Shown here: piece after piece, positions 8,881-17,807 of the stretch
Numbering within the stretch: the stretch's first letter is position 1
Layout of the letters: each line of letters begins with the position of its first letter
Assembly (NCBI RefSeq): GCF_014803385.1
Contig: NZ_JACYFC010000001.1
Coordinates: 764,136 to 828,135 of the forward strand
Source: Marinomonas colpomeniae
GTDB taxonomy: Bacteria; Pseudomonadota; Gammaproteobacteria; Pseudomonadales; Marinomonadaceae
Reading direction: 5' to 3'
Length of the DNA: 64,000 bases
Program-made: the position numbers and the translations under genes
The notes under the pieces: model-generated
What the model was told of the DNA's origin: nothing
Databases searched by the model: none
What the model saw: the letters and a program-made list of their open reading frames with translations, nothing else

Positions 8881-11496
8881 TTATTTATTGAAAATGAAGT
8901 CTTCTATTTTTAATAAATGTTTTGTCCATAGCTCATAGGCTTTGTTATTCAAATGTAGTTTATCACCTTCAAATAAAGTTTCCTTTATCTCGTCTTTTGA
9001 ATCTAGCAAGATTGAAAAAAGATCAAGGTATTGAGTGTTTGGACGAGTTTTTGCTAGGCGCTCTAATTGCAAGTTTGTTTTCTCGATTGTCTGGCGCATT
9101 TTTAATCGCGCAGGACTGCATTTAATACTGATTAAAGTTACTGGAATACCAGGAAGGTAACGATCTACTTTTTGTAGTAACTCAATATAAAGCTCCACCA
9201 CTTTGTTGCAATCGTAGTGATTACCTATGTCATTGTCTCCTGCATAAATCACTAAAGAACGTGGTTTATGAGGTAAGATAATACGTTCAAAATAATAAAC
9301 GCATGCTTCTAAAGTCGCACCGCCAAAGCCTAAATTGATACCATCTTTATCACGGAAATTATGCGTAAAGTCACTCCATAAACGCATAGTAGATGAACCA
9401 TAAAAAGCAACCGGTTGCTCTTTATATTCTTGATGTGCCAAATGAAACTCAAGCTCTCGTACATCAGATTCAAATTCTACGTCGATCTGGTTTAAGCTCA
9501 TGACATTTGATCGATAGCCATTTTGACCACTAAATATCGGGTATTGACGTATTTCTTTAGACAATTCTACCGCTTCATTCACATAGCCTTTGTATTCTTC
9601 TTGATAAGTGACTAAGAATTTTTCTAAGGCCTTTTTATCAGTGTAATCTACTTTACTAGAGAGTTTGAAAGCCGGTTTTATGATCACTGTATAAATATTA
9701 TGGTCGGCACGTTTATCGAAATTAGCAACCACAATAGGTACTATCCAAGGTTCATCAGCCCCCATAGAGCCTGCAATTTCAAAGGCATGAGGCAGCAGTT
9801 TACCCGGTGATTGGTGTGTGTTGAAGCTTTGACCTTCCGGTGAAATCATCAATGGAATATTCTGACGTAATGTTTCTTGAGACTGAGTAATAAATTGGTC
9901 GTATTCTGGCGTGTCTCTAGTCAGTCCTTCCCAACTACTGATGAATAGATTTCCGAAACGTTCATAAAAATCATCACGCCAGAATTCACTTTCTTTACTA
10001 CGACGTACAACACGTTGACCGGAAATACCGTATTCATTATCTATGACCATAGAACCGATAAACTGAGCGTCCATAGAGAAGCGAAAACCGTTTGGTAAAC
10101 GGTTGGTTGGTGAACCTAATAAATGATTGTAAATGAACAATGAACCTGCTTTTTTAGGTAAATTTTCTAAGCCTTTAATCACATAAGGAACTTGCTTAAA
10201 TGCCTGTTTGAAAAGTTCTGTTCCTAAGCGTCTTGCATCAAGTTCAGATGTTTCTTTTGGTAAACTGTTTATGCTGTCATAAACGTTTTGTAAATGACGA
10301 TAGAAAGCATTTTCCCGTTGTAAATCTTTTAAAATATCTAAGCACATTCCAGAGATTGTTCTTTCTAATACACTGCCAAAAAGTAGGCATTTATAAAGTA
10401 CGCCGAAAGCTTCATCAGTCGTGATAGCACTTTTGAGTAACTCACTGACTTTATAAAGGGGTGAGCTAACAGGTAAAAGCGCAGCGTTTTGTTCAATAAC
10501 ATTACTAACTGCAAGGGTTTCATCATTGGCTATTTGAGAAAGGTAGCGCATTCTAGCGGCCAGTAAATGAGTGCCGACCAACCAAATGAGCCTGTAAAGG
10601 TATTTAACCGAGAACTTAGGGCTGCTTTCAAATATTTCTAATAAGTCATCTCGTTTAATAAACAGAATGCTGCTGTCTCTCGAGGAAATGATTGAGGTAC
10701 GGTTTTTCAAAGCTGCATTTTTTGTGGTCCAGGCGAGTACAGTGCCGGCACGAGAAATCGATCTTGTGGTAATTACATCTCCTGAATCGGTTTGATAACT
10801 GACTACAACCTTACCTTTTATTAGCAGATACAAACCATCAGCAGGCTGATCTTGTTGGCAAATAATGTCGCCTTGATGAGCAAGTAATATGGATGATTTT
10901 TTAGCTAAAGCATGTATCTCAGCTTGAGTAAAAGTTTCACAGAAAGGCGCATAGTTAAGTAAGCTAATCGAATCTTTTAATGCATGAGCTTGTGTTTCAG
11001 AATCACCTAAAGGACGAGTTTCTTCAAATGCCAATGTTTCATTGGAAAAGAAAGGGCGTGTCTGATTTTGAATACTCATGAGAACGGGTAAGGATTCTTG
11101 ATAAACAAATTGTAAAAACTGGTCTGCCAAATCTAAGTTGGCATCAAGTATTTTTTGTAACTCTAGAATTGGCCATACTAATAGTTTGCACTGTTTAGTT
11201 GCCGTGAAAGTGGTAGCGTATCGCGAAGGGTGCCGAAAAGCAGACCAACCAATAGGGGAGAGTGCCTGATTGATTAAACCAACATCATAAGACTTTCCTG
11301 CATCTTGTAAGGGAACTGAAATTGCAACTTCACCCTCTAAAAGGAAATAGATATGTTGACCAATTTCGAATTGTTTGGCTAAAATATCTCCTGTTTTGAG
11401 CGTTTTAATACTGGCTAAATTAGTCATCTCAGACGTTAAGTCTGCATCAATACCAATCATGAAGGGAAAAGCGTCTACTTGTGTTGTTACGTCCAT
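8881..11496 (-). CDS. cNMP-binding / PlsC-like acyltransferase / SGNH hydrolase fusion protein
   Basis: An 871-residue multidomain protein without signal peptide. Two cyclic-nucleotide-binding (CRP-like) folds cover about residues 25-125 and 185-290; each has a G-D-I-L/I start and a phosphate-cassette-like stretch (IYFLLEGEVAIS; LYLLIKGKVVVS). A helical linker leads to a PlsC-like acyltransferase region (about 440-605) with YNHLLGSP near 456 and ISPEGQSF near 551. A C-terminal SGNH/GDSL hydrolase (about 695-870) keeps the block residues: Ser 702 in GSST, Gly in GFGGAT, Asn 755 in GDND, and Asp 845 and His 848 in DKLHLN. It probably senses a ligand and modifies or cleaves acyl esters at the inner face of the membrane. 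The flavin-reductase gene is 27 bp upstream. The start has GAGG upstream. Function is inferred. Confidence 0.8.
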   Translation of the reverse strand: MDVTTQVDAFPFMIGIDADLTSEMTNLASIKTLKTGDILAKQFEIGQHIYFLLEGEVAISVPLQDAGKSYDVGLINQALSPIGWSAFRHPSRYATTFTATKQCKLLVWPILELQKILDANLDLADQFLQFVYQESLPVLMSIQNQTRPFFSNETLAFEETRPLGDSETQAHALKDSISLLNYAPFCETFTQAEIHALAKKSSILLAHQGDIICQQDQPADGLYLLIKGKVVVSYQTDSGDVITTRSISRAGTVLAWTTKNAALKNRTSIISSRDSSILFIKRDDLLEIFESSPKFSVKYLYRLIWLVGTHLLAARMRYLSQIANDETLAVSNVIEQNAALLPVSSPLYKVSELLKSAITTDEAFGVLYKCLLFGSVLERTISGMCLDILKDLQRENAFYRHLQNVYDSINSLPKETSELDARRLGTELFKQAFKQVPYVIKGLENLPKKAGSLFIYNHLLGSPTNRLPNGFRFSMDAQFIGSMVIDNEYGISGQRVVRRSKESEFWRDDFYERFGNLFISSWEGLTRDTPEYDQFITQSQETLRQNIPLMISPEGQSFNTHQSPGKLLPHAFEIAGSMGADEPWIVPIVVANFDKRADHNIYTVIIKPAFKLSSKVDYTDKKALEKFLVTYQEEYKGYVNEAVELSKEIRQYPIFSGQNGYRSNVMSLNQIDVEFESDVRELEFHLAHQEYKEQPVAFYGSSTMRLWSDFTHNFRDKDGINLGFGGATLEACVYYFERIILPHKPRSLVIYAGDNDIGNHYDCNKVVELYIELLQKVDRYLPGIPVTLISIKCSPARLKMRQTIEKTNLQLERLAKTRPNTQYLDLFSILLDSKDEIKETLFEGDKLHLNNKAYELWTKHLLKIEDFIFNK

Positions 11497-11523
11497 CTTC
11501 TATACCTCAAAATCTGTGTTGTC

Positions 11524-12132
11524 CTAGTTAGGACGTTTTATCGTTACTGTCTGGCCTACAAGTGCATAATCGTTGCCACCGAGACGAGCAAGAGGGTTAA
11601 GTTTTTTGTTGTCGATAATGATTCGATTATTTTCTTCGGTTATAAGTTCATCATCAACGTATAAATCAAGTACTTCTAAATAAAGGCAATCAAATCCACT
11701 ATTGCCTAGTTTATGTATATCGAATAATCGGCAATGGAGCGCAACTTTAGCTTCTGTAATACGGGGCAACGTCTTTGAAAAAACAGTTAGAGATAGACCT
11801 GTTTCCAATACTTCAGACTCACCAAAAGCTAAGTTAGCTGCACTTTGATTCACTGCATTCATTAAGTCACCACTAGGAATATGCAAAACACATTCCTTTT
11901 CTCTAATTAGGTTTTGCTTAGTATCTTTGGCAGTATCATCAGATTTATTACCGATAGAAACAGCTAATAACGCAGGGTCCGCTGACATAGCTGAGAAATA
12001 GGAGAAAGGGGCTAAGTTATAAGTCTCGTTTTCATTTCGGGTCATAATCCACGCGATGGGACGAGGTGTAATAGTTTGAGTGATCAGGTGATAGCGCTGA
12101 TTGCCGCTGAGTTGATCAAACTGGAAACGCAT
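11524..12132 (-). CDS. Flavin reductase family protein (FMN-binding split barrel)
   Basis: A 202-residue cytoplasmic protein of the flavin-reductase-like family. It has the N-terminal TPRPIAWI segment (about residues 22-29), NLAPFSYFSAMSADP (about 39-53) that lines the FMN pocket, and the later CVLHIPSGDLM stretch. The family binds FMN and either supplies reduced flavin to a partner monooxygenase or acts alone. The 27-bp gap to the cNMP/acyltransferase/SGNH gene and common strand suggest one transcript. No oxygenase partner that uses FMNH2 is adjacent, although a 2OG oxygenase gene lies upstream. Confidence 0.87.
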   Translation of the reverse strand: MRFQFDQLSGNQRYHLITQTITPRPIAWIMTRNENETYNLAPFSYFSAMSADPALLAVSIGNKSDDTAKDTKQNLIREKECVLHIPSGDLMNAVNQSAANLAFGESEVLETGLSLTVFSKTLPRITEAKVALHCRLFDIHKLGNSGFDCLYLEVLDLYVDDELITEENNRIIIDNKKLNPLARLGGNDYALVGQTVTIKRPN

Positions 12133-12318
12133 AGACTTCCCCCTAGTTATAAATATGACGTATTAAACTACTACAAATCCTCGTCTATTGTGAATGCTTC
12201 AGTGACAACTTATGACATTTCTTTTTGTAAAATAAACCGATGTAGTCAGTCACGTAGGTAAATAGGCTAAAAAAACGGACGAGTGAGGAGAAAATAGAGA
12301 AAGATAAAATATATTCGT

Positions 12319-12975
12319 TTAGTAGGCTTCTATTATGCAATTAAATGCAATGACCACACGGTCCGTATCGCCAAAGTAAGGTAAAGCAGAGTGCTTTAAA
12401 TAGGATGGAAAAATAATAATCTGGCCTTCCGTTGGAGTGAAGTCCCAAACGCCTTGACCTCCTAAATAAGCCGTGCCTGGATCCGCATAGTGCTCGGCAT
12501 TAACTCTCGGATCATAAAAACGGTTTAAACCACCATTTCCTTCCTCTTTTGAATCACCCGGAGAAAGATAATAAATACCACACCACGAACAATTAGGGTG
12601 AGAATGCACATCGTGATAACCACCATTTTGGGTAACGTGATACCAAGACTCAATAATATGTGCGTCCGCTTCCATGTCTTCAGGCCAAAAAGCTTTATTT
12701 ACCGAAGCCGCTATTTCTAAAACCAACTCTTCTAGCACTCGTTTGGCTTCCATGATGTTAGCGTCAGCCAGTTCTAAAAACTCTAAAGTGCTCTCATGTA
12801 ATGCGTGCTTTGCCTTTGGCGCAATTCGACTTTCAATAGCGGTAGTTTGTAAGGACTTTTGTTGATATACCGCTGCTAATAAGGCGTCTTTCAAGAAAGC
12901 ATGATCTGGCATTTGAGTCACATAAAACGGCGTTGTCCATGTGTTAATTTCTTCAATGATTGAATTGTCGTTCAT
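12319..12975 (-). CDS. Putative 2-oxoglutarate/Fe(II) oxygenase (TIGR02466-like)
   Basis: A 218-residue protein resembling the TIGR02466 group of putative 2OG-Fe(II) oxygenases. The N-terminus TTPFYVTQMP is typical. The double-stranded beta-helix part has WYHVTQNGGYHDVHSHPN (about residues 128-145) giving a likely iron-binding His pair, a YYLSPG strand, IIIFPSYLKHSA with the distal His (about 195), and a following Arg (DRVVIAFN) that could bind 2-oxoglutarate. Substrate is unknown; relatives occur beside cellular and phage genes. It begins 42 bp after the holA stop and may be read with it. Confidence 0.82.
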   Translation of the reverse strand: MNDNSIIEEINTWTTPFYVTQMPDHAFLKDALLAAVYQQKSLQTTAIESRIAPKAKHALHESTLEFLELADANIMEAKRVLEELVLEIAASVNKAFWPEDMEADAHIIESWYHVTQNGGYHDVHSHPNCSWCGIYYLSPGDSKEEGNGGLNRFYDPRVNAEHYADPGTAYLGGQGVWDFTPTEGQIIIFPSYLKHSALPYFGDTDRVVIAFNCIIEAY

Positions 12976-13017
12976 GTTTCTATGCCTATGAAAATTAGCT
13001 GACTCTTGACGTTTTTA

Positions 13018-14049
13018 TCAAGCAGGGAAGTCTAGTTCGGTTACAACAGGTTTGTAACCACAGAACATCATAACGAGATTACGAAAGCCTGTAGTATTGT
13101 CCGGACCTTCTAGCCCTTTAATACTTTTATCCATCAAGGCAAGATAGTTCTGCATATAAGGAAGAGTTACTTTGTTATGCCTAGAAATAGCACTTTCGTA
13201 AAATGGAATACGTTTGTCCCAGATCCTTTCTGTTTGGCAAGCTTGTCGCAAGCTGGAAGACTGCATTGTTTGAAAGAGTTTGCTGAGAGTTTGTATTTCA
13301 CGATTAAATAACCAGAGAATAATATTAGGCTCAATACCTTCACTGATGAGTTGATTTAAGCAGTGCATTGCTTCTTTGGTTTTCCCCATAAGCAATCGAT
13401 CACTTAAATCGTAAATTGAATATCGGCTGCTATCCGCAACGGATTCGATTACTTTTCCTGCATCAATTTTTGCGCCTGATCCATGAGATAGAGCCAGTTT
13501 TTCTAGTTCTTGAGAAAGAGCTAAAAGGTTGCCTTCCCCTCGTTCACAAATAATACTTGCCGCATCACGTGTGAGAGAAAGATCAAGTGCTTGTGCTCGT
13601 TGTTGTACCCAAGCGGGTAAACGATTGGCATCAATAGGCCAAATTTGGATGAAAATACCTTGGGATTCTAGTTGAGTAAACCATTTCGCTTTTTGTGTAC
13701 GAGCATCTATTTTAGGAATAGTCAGTAAAATAACATTATCTTCACTGAGTGATTGACCAAGTAATGCTAACGCTTTGCTGTGCTTTTCGCCCATCTTATC
13801 AATTTGGATATCAAAGATTCTACGGGTAGAAAATAGAGATAGGCTTTGATTTTCGTTTATGACATCTTGCCAGTCAAATTGAGAGTCAGCTACGAAGCGT
13901 AAGCGTTCATCTATATTATGAAATTGAGCCGCTTTTCGTATGCTATCAGCAGCTTCTTGGCATAGTAAAACCTCGTCACCAGAAATAATGTAAATAGGGG
14001 CAAGGTTTTTTTTAAGCTGCTGTTCTAATTGATCAACTCTTACTTTCAT
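13018..14049 (-). CDS. holA: DNA polymerase III subunit delta
   Basis: A 343-residue protein of normal length for HolA. It is the clamp-loader subunit that opens the beta clamp. The N-terminal AAA-like fold shows YIISGDEVLLCQEA (about 19-32) and the central region LPAWVQQRAQ and SRYSIYDLSDRLL (about 206-218) match family pattern. It follows lptE by 24 bp in the conserved leuS-lptE-holA order, which strongly supports the call. The ribosome site is weak, suggesting translational coupling. Confidence 0.95.
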   Translation of the reverse strand: MKVRVDQLEQQLKKNLAPIYIISGDEVLLCQEAADSIRKAAQFHNIDERLRFVADSQFDWQDVINENQSLSLFSTRRIFDIQIDKMGEKHSKALALLGQSLSEDNVILLTIPKIDARTQKAKWFTQLESQGIFIQIWPIDANRLPAWVQQRAQALDLSLTRDAASIICERGEGNLLALSQELEKLALSHGSGAKIDAGKVIESVADSSRYSIYDLSDRLLMGKTKEAMHCLNQLISEGIEPNIILWLFNREIQTLSKLFQTMQSSSLRQACQTERIWDKRIPFYESAISRHNKVTLPYMQNYLALMDKSIKGLEGPDNTTGFRNLVMMFCGYKPVVTELDFPA

Positions 14050-14073
14050 GACTTTGGCCTAACGTGATCCAAA

Positions 14074-14589
14074 TTATAGTGGTGCGTAACTTAGGTCGTA
14101 AATCAATTGCTTAGCTAGATCGTCATGCATTGTTTCTGTTTGAGATGCATTATAAGACAGTACTGAGCTAGCTTCATTGTTTTGATTGCTTAGTGTTTTA
14201 TTAGTGCTTATCTTGCGTGGCCCATAAACAGATTTTCCGTTTGCTTGACGAATAAAATAATTACTATTTAGCGTGCGCTGTAACTGAGATACATCGTTGG
14301 ATGAATCGCGAGCCAACACGATATCTGATGATGTAATTTTATTAACTTTCAGCTCCAGAGTGTCTTGTGTCGCAAGAGATTTATCAATAACGGAAATGCC
14401 TGCTTTTGTAAGGGCTATCCGTAATGATTTATCAAACGTGTCTGAGCCACTATCAGATGTCATAGTAAGCGTCATTAGGCTTGTTGGAATATCAACTTGA
14501 CCTCGTAATTGAAAGCCACAAGCAACAATACTCATTGTTAATAAGGCTAATAAAAGTAAGCGAGTTGTTTGTGTTAGCGTGGCTATCAT
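14074..14589 (-). CDS. lptE: LPS-assembly lipoprotein LptE
   Basis: A 171-residue outer-membrane lipoprotein. The signal peptide ends in the lipobox SIVAC, so Cys 24 should be acylated; GFQLRGQVDIP follows, the typical start of mature LptE. LptE plugs the LptD barrel and helps insert lipopolysaccharide into the outer leaflet. Position between leuS and holA is the standard gammaproteobacterial order. A terminator-like hairpin separates it from leuS. Confidence 0.95.
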   Translation of the reverse strand: MIATLTQTTRLLLLALLTMSIVACGFQLRGQVDIPTSLMTLTMTSDSGSDTFDKSLRIALTKAGISVIDKSLATQDTLELKVNKITSSDIVLARDSSNDVSQLQRTLNSNYFIRQANGKSVYGPRKISTNKTLSNQNNEASSVLSYNASQTETMHDDLAKQLIYDLSYAPL

Positions 14590-14620
14590 CTTGATGCTCT
14601 TTAACTTGTAATGAATAATA

Positions 14621-14644
14621 AAGGGGCGGTTTAGGCCGCCCCTT
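14621..14644 (-). terminator. Hairpin between leuS and lptE
   Basis: A perfect 9-bp GC-rich stem (AAGGGGCGG / CCGCCCCTT) with a 6-nt loop, followed on the minus strand by TATTATT. It looks like an intrinsic terminator with a weak U tract and may reduce leuS read-through into lptE-holA. Confidence 0.75.
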
Positions 14645-14655
14645 ATAACGCCTAG

Positions 14656-17103
14656 TTAGTTGGCAACAATGTTTACCAAGCGACCAGGAACGACAATCAC
14701 TTTGCGAACTGTTTTACCTTCAAGAAACTTAGTTACACCTGGGTGCGCTAATGCCTCTGCTTCTATCGTTTTACTGTCTGCACTCGCAGAAACCGTTAAT
14801 TCAGCACGTTTTTTACCAAGTACTTGAACAACGATGGTTAACTCATCTTTGATCAAGGCATCTTCGTCCAGTATTGGCCAAGGCGTATCAACTACGTTAT
14901 CAGTGTGACCTAAGTCTTTCCAAAGCTGATAAGCGATATGCGGAACAATAGGTGACAATAATAAGGTTGCCGCTTCTAGAGCTTCACGTTCAACCGCAAG
15001 ACCAAGCTCAGATTGATCTTCAAACTTGCTTACTTCATTGCAAAGTTCCATCACAGCGGCTATCGCGGTATTAAAGGTTTGGCGACGTTCAATATCATCC
15101 GTCACTTTCTGGATGGTTTCGTGTGTTTTACGACGCAATGATTTTTGAGCACCGTTAAGTGCTGCTATGTCTAACTCACCGACTTTACCGGCATTAGTAT
15201 GACGGTAAGAAAGTGCCCATAAGCGACGAAGGAAGCGCGATGCTCCATCAACACCTGAATCATTCCACTCAAGTGATTGCTCTGGCGGCGCACTGAACAT
15301 AATAAATAAGCGTACGGTATCGGCACCGTATTTCTCAATCATTTCTTGAGGATCAACAGTATTGCCTTTCGACTTAGACATTTTCGTGCCATCTTTGTTA
15401 ACCATGCCTTGTGTTAACAAGCGTTTGAACGGTTCGTCAGAGTTTACAAGGCCAGCATCACGAAGAAGCTTGTGGAAGAAGCGTGAATACAACAAATGCA
15501 AGATCGCGTGCTCTACACCACCCACGTACTGGTCAACAGGAAGCCAGTAGTTCGCTTCTTCCGTTAACATAGCGTCTTTTGAGTCTGGACAGCAGTAGCG
15601 AGCAAAGTACCAAGAGGATTCCATGAAGGTATCGAACGTATCGGTTTCACGTTCTGCTTCTTCACCGTTAAACATAACGCGAGAGAAGTCAGGATTGTTC
15701 TTGATAGGTGAGTTAACGCCATCCATGACAACATCTGTTGGTAATACAACAGGCAATTGATCTTGTGGTACAGGAACCACTGAACCATCTTTTAAATTGA
15801 TCGTAGGTATTGGTGTTCCCCAGTAACGCTGGCGGCTCACACCCCAATCACGTAGACGATAATTTACTTTTATTTCGCCAAGCTTGTGTTTTGTCATCCA
15901 AGTAGAAATGGCAGCAAAGGCTTCTTTGAAAGCCAAACCGTCAAATTCACCAGAATTGCACAAGATACCTTTTTCAGTGTAAGCAGCGGCTTCAATATCG
16001 AAGTCTTCTTCACCCGCTGGTTTGATTACTTGCTTGATCGGTAAGTTGTATTTTTTAGCAAACTCAAAATCACGTTGATCGTGCGCTGGAACAGACATAA
16101 CTGCACCAGAACCATATTCCATCAATACGAAGTTTGCCGCGAAGACAGGAACAATGTCACCAGTAATTGGGTGAACGGCTTTAAAGCCAGTATCAATGCC
16201 TTTTTTCTCAACGGTCGCCATGTCAGCTTCTGTTGTTGACATAAGCTTGCTTTGTTCGATGAAAGTAGCAAGGTCTGCGTTGTTTTTCGATGCTTCAAGA
16301 GACAAAGGGTGCTGTGTTGCAACAGCAACATATGTTACGCCCATAATCGTATCTGGACGAGTTGTATAAACCGACAAGCGATCTTCTTTACCTTCCACTG
16401 CGAAGCTAAATTCTAAACCTTCAGAACGGCCAATCCAGTTACGTTGCATGGCCTTTACTTTTTCTGGCCAGTCATCAAGCTGATCAAGATCGTTTAATAA
16501 TTCTTCTGCGTATTCTGTGATGCGGATAAACCACTGAGAGATTTCTTTTTTCTCAACCGTTGTGCCACAGCGCCAGCAAGCGCCATCTTCTACTTGTTCA
16601 TTCGCTAAAACGGTTTGGTCTTCAGGGCACCAGTTAACGGCAGCGGTTTTTTTGTACGCCATGTCTTTTTCAATTAACTGAGTGAAGAACCATTGTTCCC
16701 ATTTGTAATATTCTGGAGTACATGTCGCAAGTTCACGATCCCAGTCGTAACCAAAGCCAAGCTCTTTTAGCTGGCCTTTCATGTAGGCAACGTTTTCGGT
16801 TGTCCATTTCGCAGGTGCGGTTTTGTGTTTGATTGCTGCGTTTTCAGCAGGCAGACCAAAAGCATCCCAACCCATAGGTTGTAAAACATTTTTACCTTGC
16901 ATACGCTGGTAGCGAGAAATCACATCACCGATGGTGTAATTACGAACATGACCCATGTGGAGGCGACCACTAGGATAAGGGAACATAGAAAGGCAATAGA
17001 ATTTTTCTTTACTAGAATCTGCAACGGCTTTAAATACTTTATTTTCGTCCCAGAAAGATTGAGCAGACTGTTCAATTTGCTGCGGATTATATTGTTCTTG
17101 CAT
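14656..17103 (-). CDS. leuS: Leucyl-tRNA synthetase
   Basis: An 815-residue class I aminoacyl-tRNA synthetase. The HIGH signature appears as [15 protein letters not shown] (about residues 42-56) and the KMSKS loop as TKMSKSKGN (about 575). The CP1 editing domain has the threonine-rich [15 protein letters not shown] (about 246) and a zinc-type [14 protein letters not shown] region. It charges tRNA-Leu and removes mischarged amino acids. The gene starts with ATGCAAGAACAATATAATCC; the ribosome site is weak. It heads the leuS-lptE-holA group and is divergent from ybeL. Confidence 0.98.
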   Translation of the reverse strand: MQEQYNPQQIEQSAQSFWDENKVFKAVADSSKEKFYCLSMFPYPSGRLHMGHVRNYTIGDVISRYQRMQGKNVLQPMGWDAFGLPAENAAIKHKTAPAKWTTENVAYMKGQLKELGFGYDWDRELATCTPEYYKWEQWFFTQLIEKDMAYKKTAAVNWCPEDQTVLANEQVEDGACWRCGTTVEKKEISQWFIRITEYAEELLNDLDQLDDWPEKVKAMQRNWIGRSEGLEFSFAVEGKEDRLSVYTTRPDTIMGVTYVAVATQHPLSLEASKNNADLATFIEQSKLMSTTEADMATVEKKGIDTGFKAVHPITGDIVPVFAANFVLMEYGSGAVMSVPAHDQRDFEFAKKYNLPIKQVIKPAGEEDFDIEAAAYTEKGILCNSGEFDGLAFKEAFAAISTWMTKHKLGEIKVNYRLRDWGVSRQRYWGTPIPTINLKDGSVVPVPQDQLPVVLPTDVVMDGVNSPIKNNPDFSRVMFNGEEAERETDTFDTFMESSWYFARYCCPDSKDAMLTEEANYWLPVDQYVGGVEHAILHLLYSRFFHKLLRDAGLVNSDEPFKRLLTQGMVNKDGTKMSKSKGNTVDPQEMIEKYGADTVRLFIMFSAPPEQSLEWNDSGVDGASRFLRRLWALSYRHTNAGKVGELDIAALNGAQKSLRRKTHETIQKVTDDIERRQTFNTAIAAVMELCNEVSKFEDQSELGLAVEREALEAATLLLSPIVPHIAYQLWKDLGHTDNVVDTPWPILDEDALIKDELTIVVQVLGKKRAELTVSASADSKTIEAEALAHPGVTKFLEGKTVRKVIVVPGRLVNIVAN

Positions 17104-17318
17104 GATATGTTCTTATCCCATGATCGACGTAAGGTTAATAGATCTGTTTCTCTTGATTTAAGAGCCTTGATTGAAGAGACTTTAATTTAAAAGTCTTTAT
17201 AAAAAAGGAATTATAGCGACATAGAGCAAGAGAATGACGCAATAGCTAACAGAGTCTTTAAATATACGTTATTTTATAGAGATGGAGCCTTAATTAGAAG
17301 GTACTTAGAGAAGGAGTT

Positions 17319-17747
17319 ATGAAATCTATGAAAAAAGATTCGTCAAAAAATGAAAAGCATTTAAATTTGGTAGAAGAAGCGCGTAAAACATTAATTGGTG
17401 CAAAGGATTGGTTACTAGAAGATGCAGCCTTAATGACCGCTTATTGGCATGACCAAATGGGTTATACCGAAGCATGGGTAGATGCTAATTGGCATCTTGT
17501 CTTAGATGAAGGTCATGAATTAGTCGAAAAACTTGATGCGAAAGAAGATGCTGCTTTGTTATGGCTGGTGAATCATGCCAACAATAACCCCGTACCACTT
17601 GAAGAATGCCATGTTGCTGGCAGTGTAGCTGAAGCGGGAAGCTATCACTGTATGTCTTGTGGACATGATAATGTGCTTGAGACAAAACAAGTATTAGCAC
17701 CCTGTGAAATTTGCCATTACGGTTTAATGTCGACACACAATCAATAA
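17319..17747 (+). CDS. ybeL: Zinc-ribbon protein of the YbeL family (DUF1451)
   Basis: A 142-residue cytoplasmic protein. An acidic helical N-terminal part is followed by a zinc ribbon with two CxxC knuckles, CMSCGHDN (about residue 110) and CEICHYG (about 130). AAGGAG stands 6 nt before the ATG. Escherichia coli ybeL also lies beside leuS, so the divergent position supports the name. Function of the family is unknown. A hairpin terminator follows. Confidence 0.85.
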   Translation: MKSMKKDSSKNEKHLNLVEEARKTLIGAKDWLLEDAALMTAYWHDQMGYTEAWVDANWHLVLDEGHELVEKLDAKEDAALLWLVNHANNNPVPLEECHVAGSVAEAGSYHCMSCGHDNVLETKQVLAPCEICHYGLMSTHNQ

Positions 17748-17751
17748 GCAA

Positions 17752-17784
17752 AAAACGAGTAACTTACACTAAGCTGCTCGTTTT
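17752..17784. terminator. Terminator between ybeL and lnt
   Basis: An 8-bp AAAACGAG/CTCGTTTT stem with a 17-nt loop and flanking A and T runs, between convergent genes; it can act in both directions. Confidence 0.65.
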
Positions 17785-17807
17785 CTATTAAGCTTCATAC
17801 TTTGTCA

